A stretch of DNA of 6,385 nucleotides from CAYONM01 sp964405325 (GTDB lineage Bacteria; Planctomycetota; UBA11346), in contig CAYONM010000211.1 of NCBI GenBank assembly GCA_964405325.1, positions 1 through 6,385 of the forward strand, given 5' to 3'. Under the pieces are notes generated by a model. The model was not told the origin of the DNA. It did no database searches and saw only the letters and a list, made by a program, of their open reading frames with translations. The translations under genes were made by a program, and so were the position numbers. Shown in pieces: positions 6,237 through 6,385 of the stretch. How positions within the stretch are numbered: the stretch's first letter is position 1; the number at the start of each line of letters is the position of its first letter.

Positions 6237-6367
6237 ATAAAAGCTGCTATCGCAAAATAGTGCCTGTCCCCGTTCGACTTCGTATAAAAGCTGCTATCGC
6301 AAAATAGTGCCTGTCCCCGTTCGACTTGTCCCCGTTCGACTTCGTTCGACTTGTCCCCGTTCGACTT
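6237..6367. repeat. Nested direct-repeat array (44-bp and 15-bp units)
   Basis: A 44-bp unit occurs exactly at 6237-6280 and 6284-6327, with CGT between (period 47). It begins ATAAAAGCTGCTATCGC and ends GTCCCCGTTCGACTT. That 15-bp tail repeats alone at 6328-6342 and 6353-6367, with a shortened form CGTTCGACTT at 6343-6352. CTAT and ATAG inside the 44-bp unit can pair around CGCAAA. The unit carries no credible gene, though the minus strand stays open through it. The array runs to within 18 bases of the right edge and may continue in a diverged form. On the minus strand the unit reads AAGTCGAACGGGGACAGGCA, the kind of GGGGACAG-containing intergenic repeat often met in proteobacterial genomes, possibly REP-related; that last link is from memory and unproven. 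Confidence 0.85.
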
Positions 6368-6385
6368 GCTGCAGCCGCTCACACT

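Noticed and set aside
6082..6237. N-terminal extension of the delta-60 protein to an upstream start at 6237
   Set aside because: The extra 52 residues would read through the duplicated 48-bp segment in a different frame and would bury the signal peptide. The ATG at 6081 has a good AGGAG site.
6128..6382. Small minus-strand open frame starting with GTG in the repeat array
   Set aside because: Its sequence is the translation of the short repeats (SNGD, VERGQ) followed by an out-of-frame reading of the duplicated segment; there is no ribosome site.
6237..6385. CRISPR array
   Set aside because: The units adjoin almost directly, with no unique spacers of about 30 bases, and the repeat tail occurs in tandem.

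Overview
The window looks like chromosomal DNA from a high-GC Gram-negative bacterium. The GC-rich codon use, the exported delta-60-repeat protein and the S8 protease with an 'N-terminal anchor, prodomain, QWGLHNTGQ, catalytic domain' layout would suit a gammaproteobacterium of the Lysobacterales/Xanthomonadales type. That placement is inference; no rRNA or housekeeping marker is present to test it.

Layout from left to right. (1) 1-1610, minus strand: the 5' part of a gene for an exported S8 (subtilisin-family) serine protease, with the whole catalytic domain visible and the C-terminus beyond the left edge. (2) 1611-2775: about 1.16 kb with no intact gene. It holds the protease leader, several perfect hairpins or palindromes, a plus-strand relic of a bacterial Ig-like domain (about 1958-2239), a cluster of nested inverted repeats (2251-2438), and a minus-strand, frameshifted relic of the C-terminus of a Gfo/Idh/MocA-family oxidoreductase (about 2410-2735). 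(3) 2776-6081, minus strand: one intact 1101-residue exported protein made of 14 delta-60 repeat motifs, a cadherin/Ig-like domain, a second beta-sandwich-like domain and a charged tail. (4) 6082-6385: its upstream region, with a 48-bp exact second copy of the signal-peptide coding segment and, to the right edge, a nested array of 44-bp and 15-bp direct repeats.

Both intact genes read leftwards, encode exported proteins, and share an identical nine-base Shine-Dalgarno context with the same spacing, so each seems to be translated from its own leader. The 1.16 kb of debris between them argues against a tight operon. The two relics on opposite strands and the repeat clusters suggest an actively rearranging part of the genome. 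I see no complete transposase, CRISPR array, tRNA or rRNA. The most unusual material is the repeat array at the right edge, which sits against a displaced copy of the delta-60 gene's 5' end.
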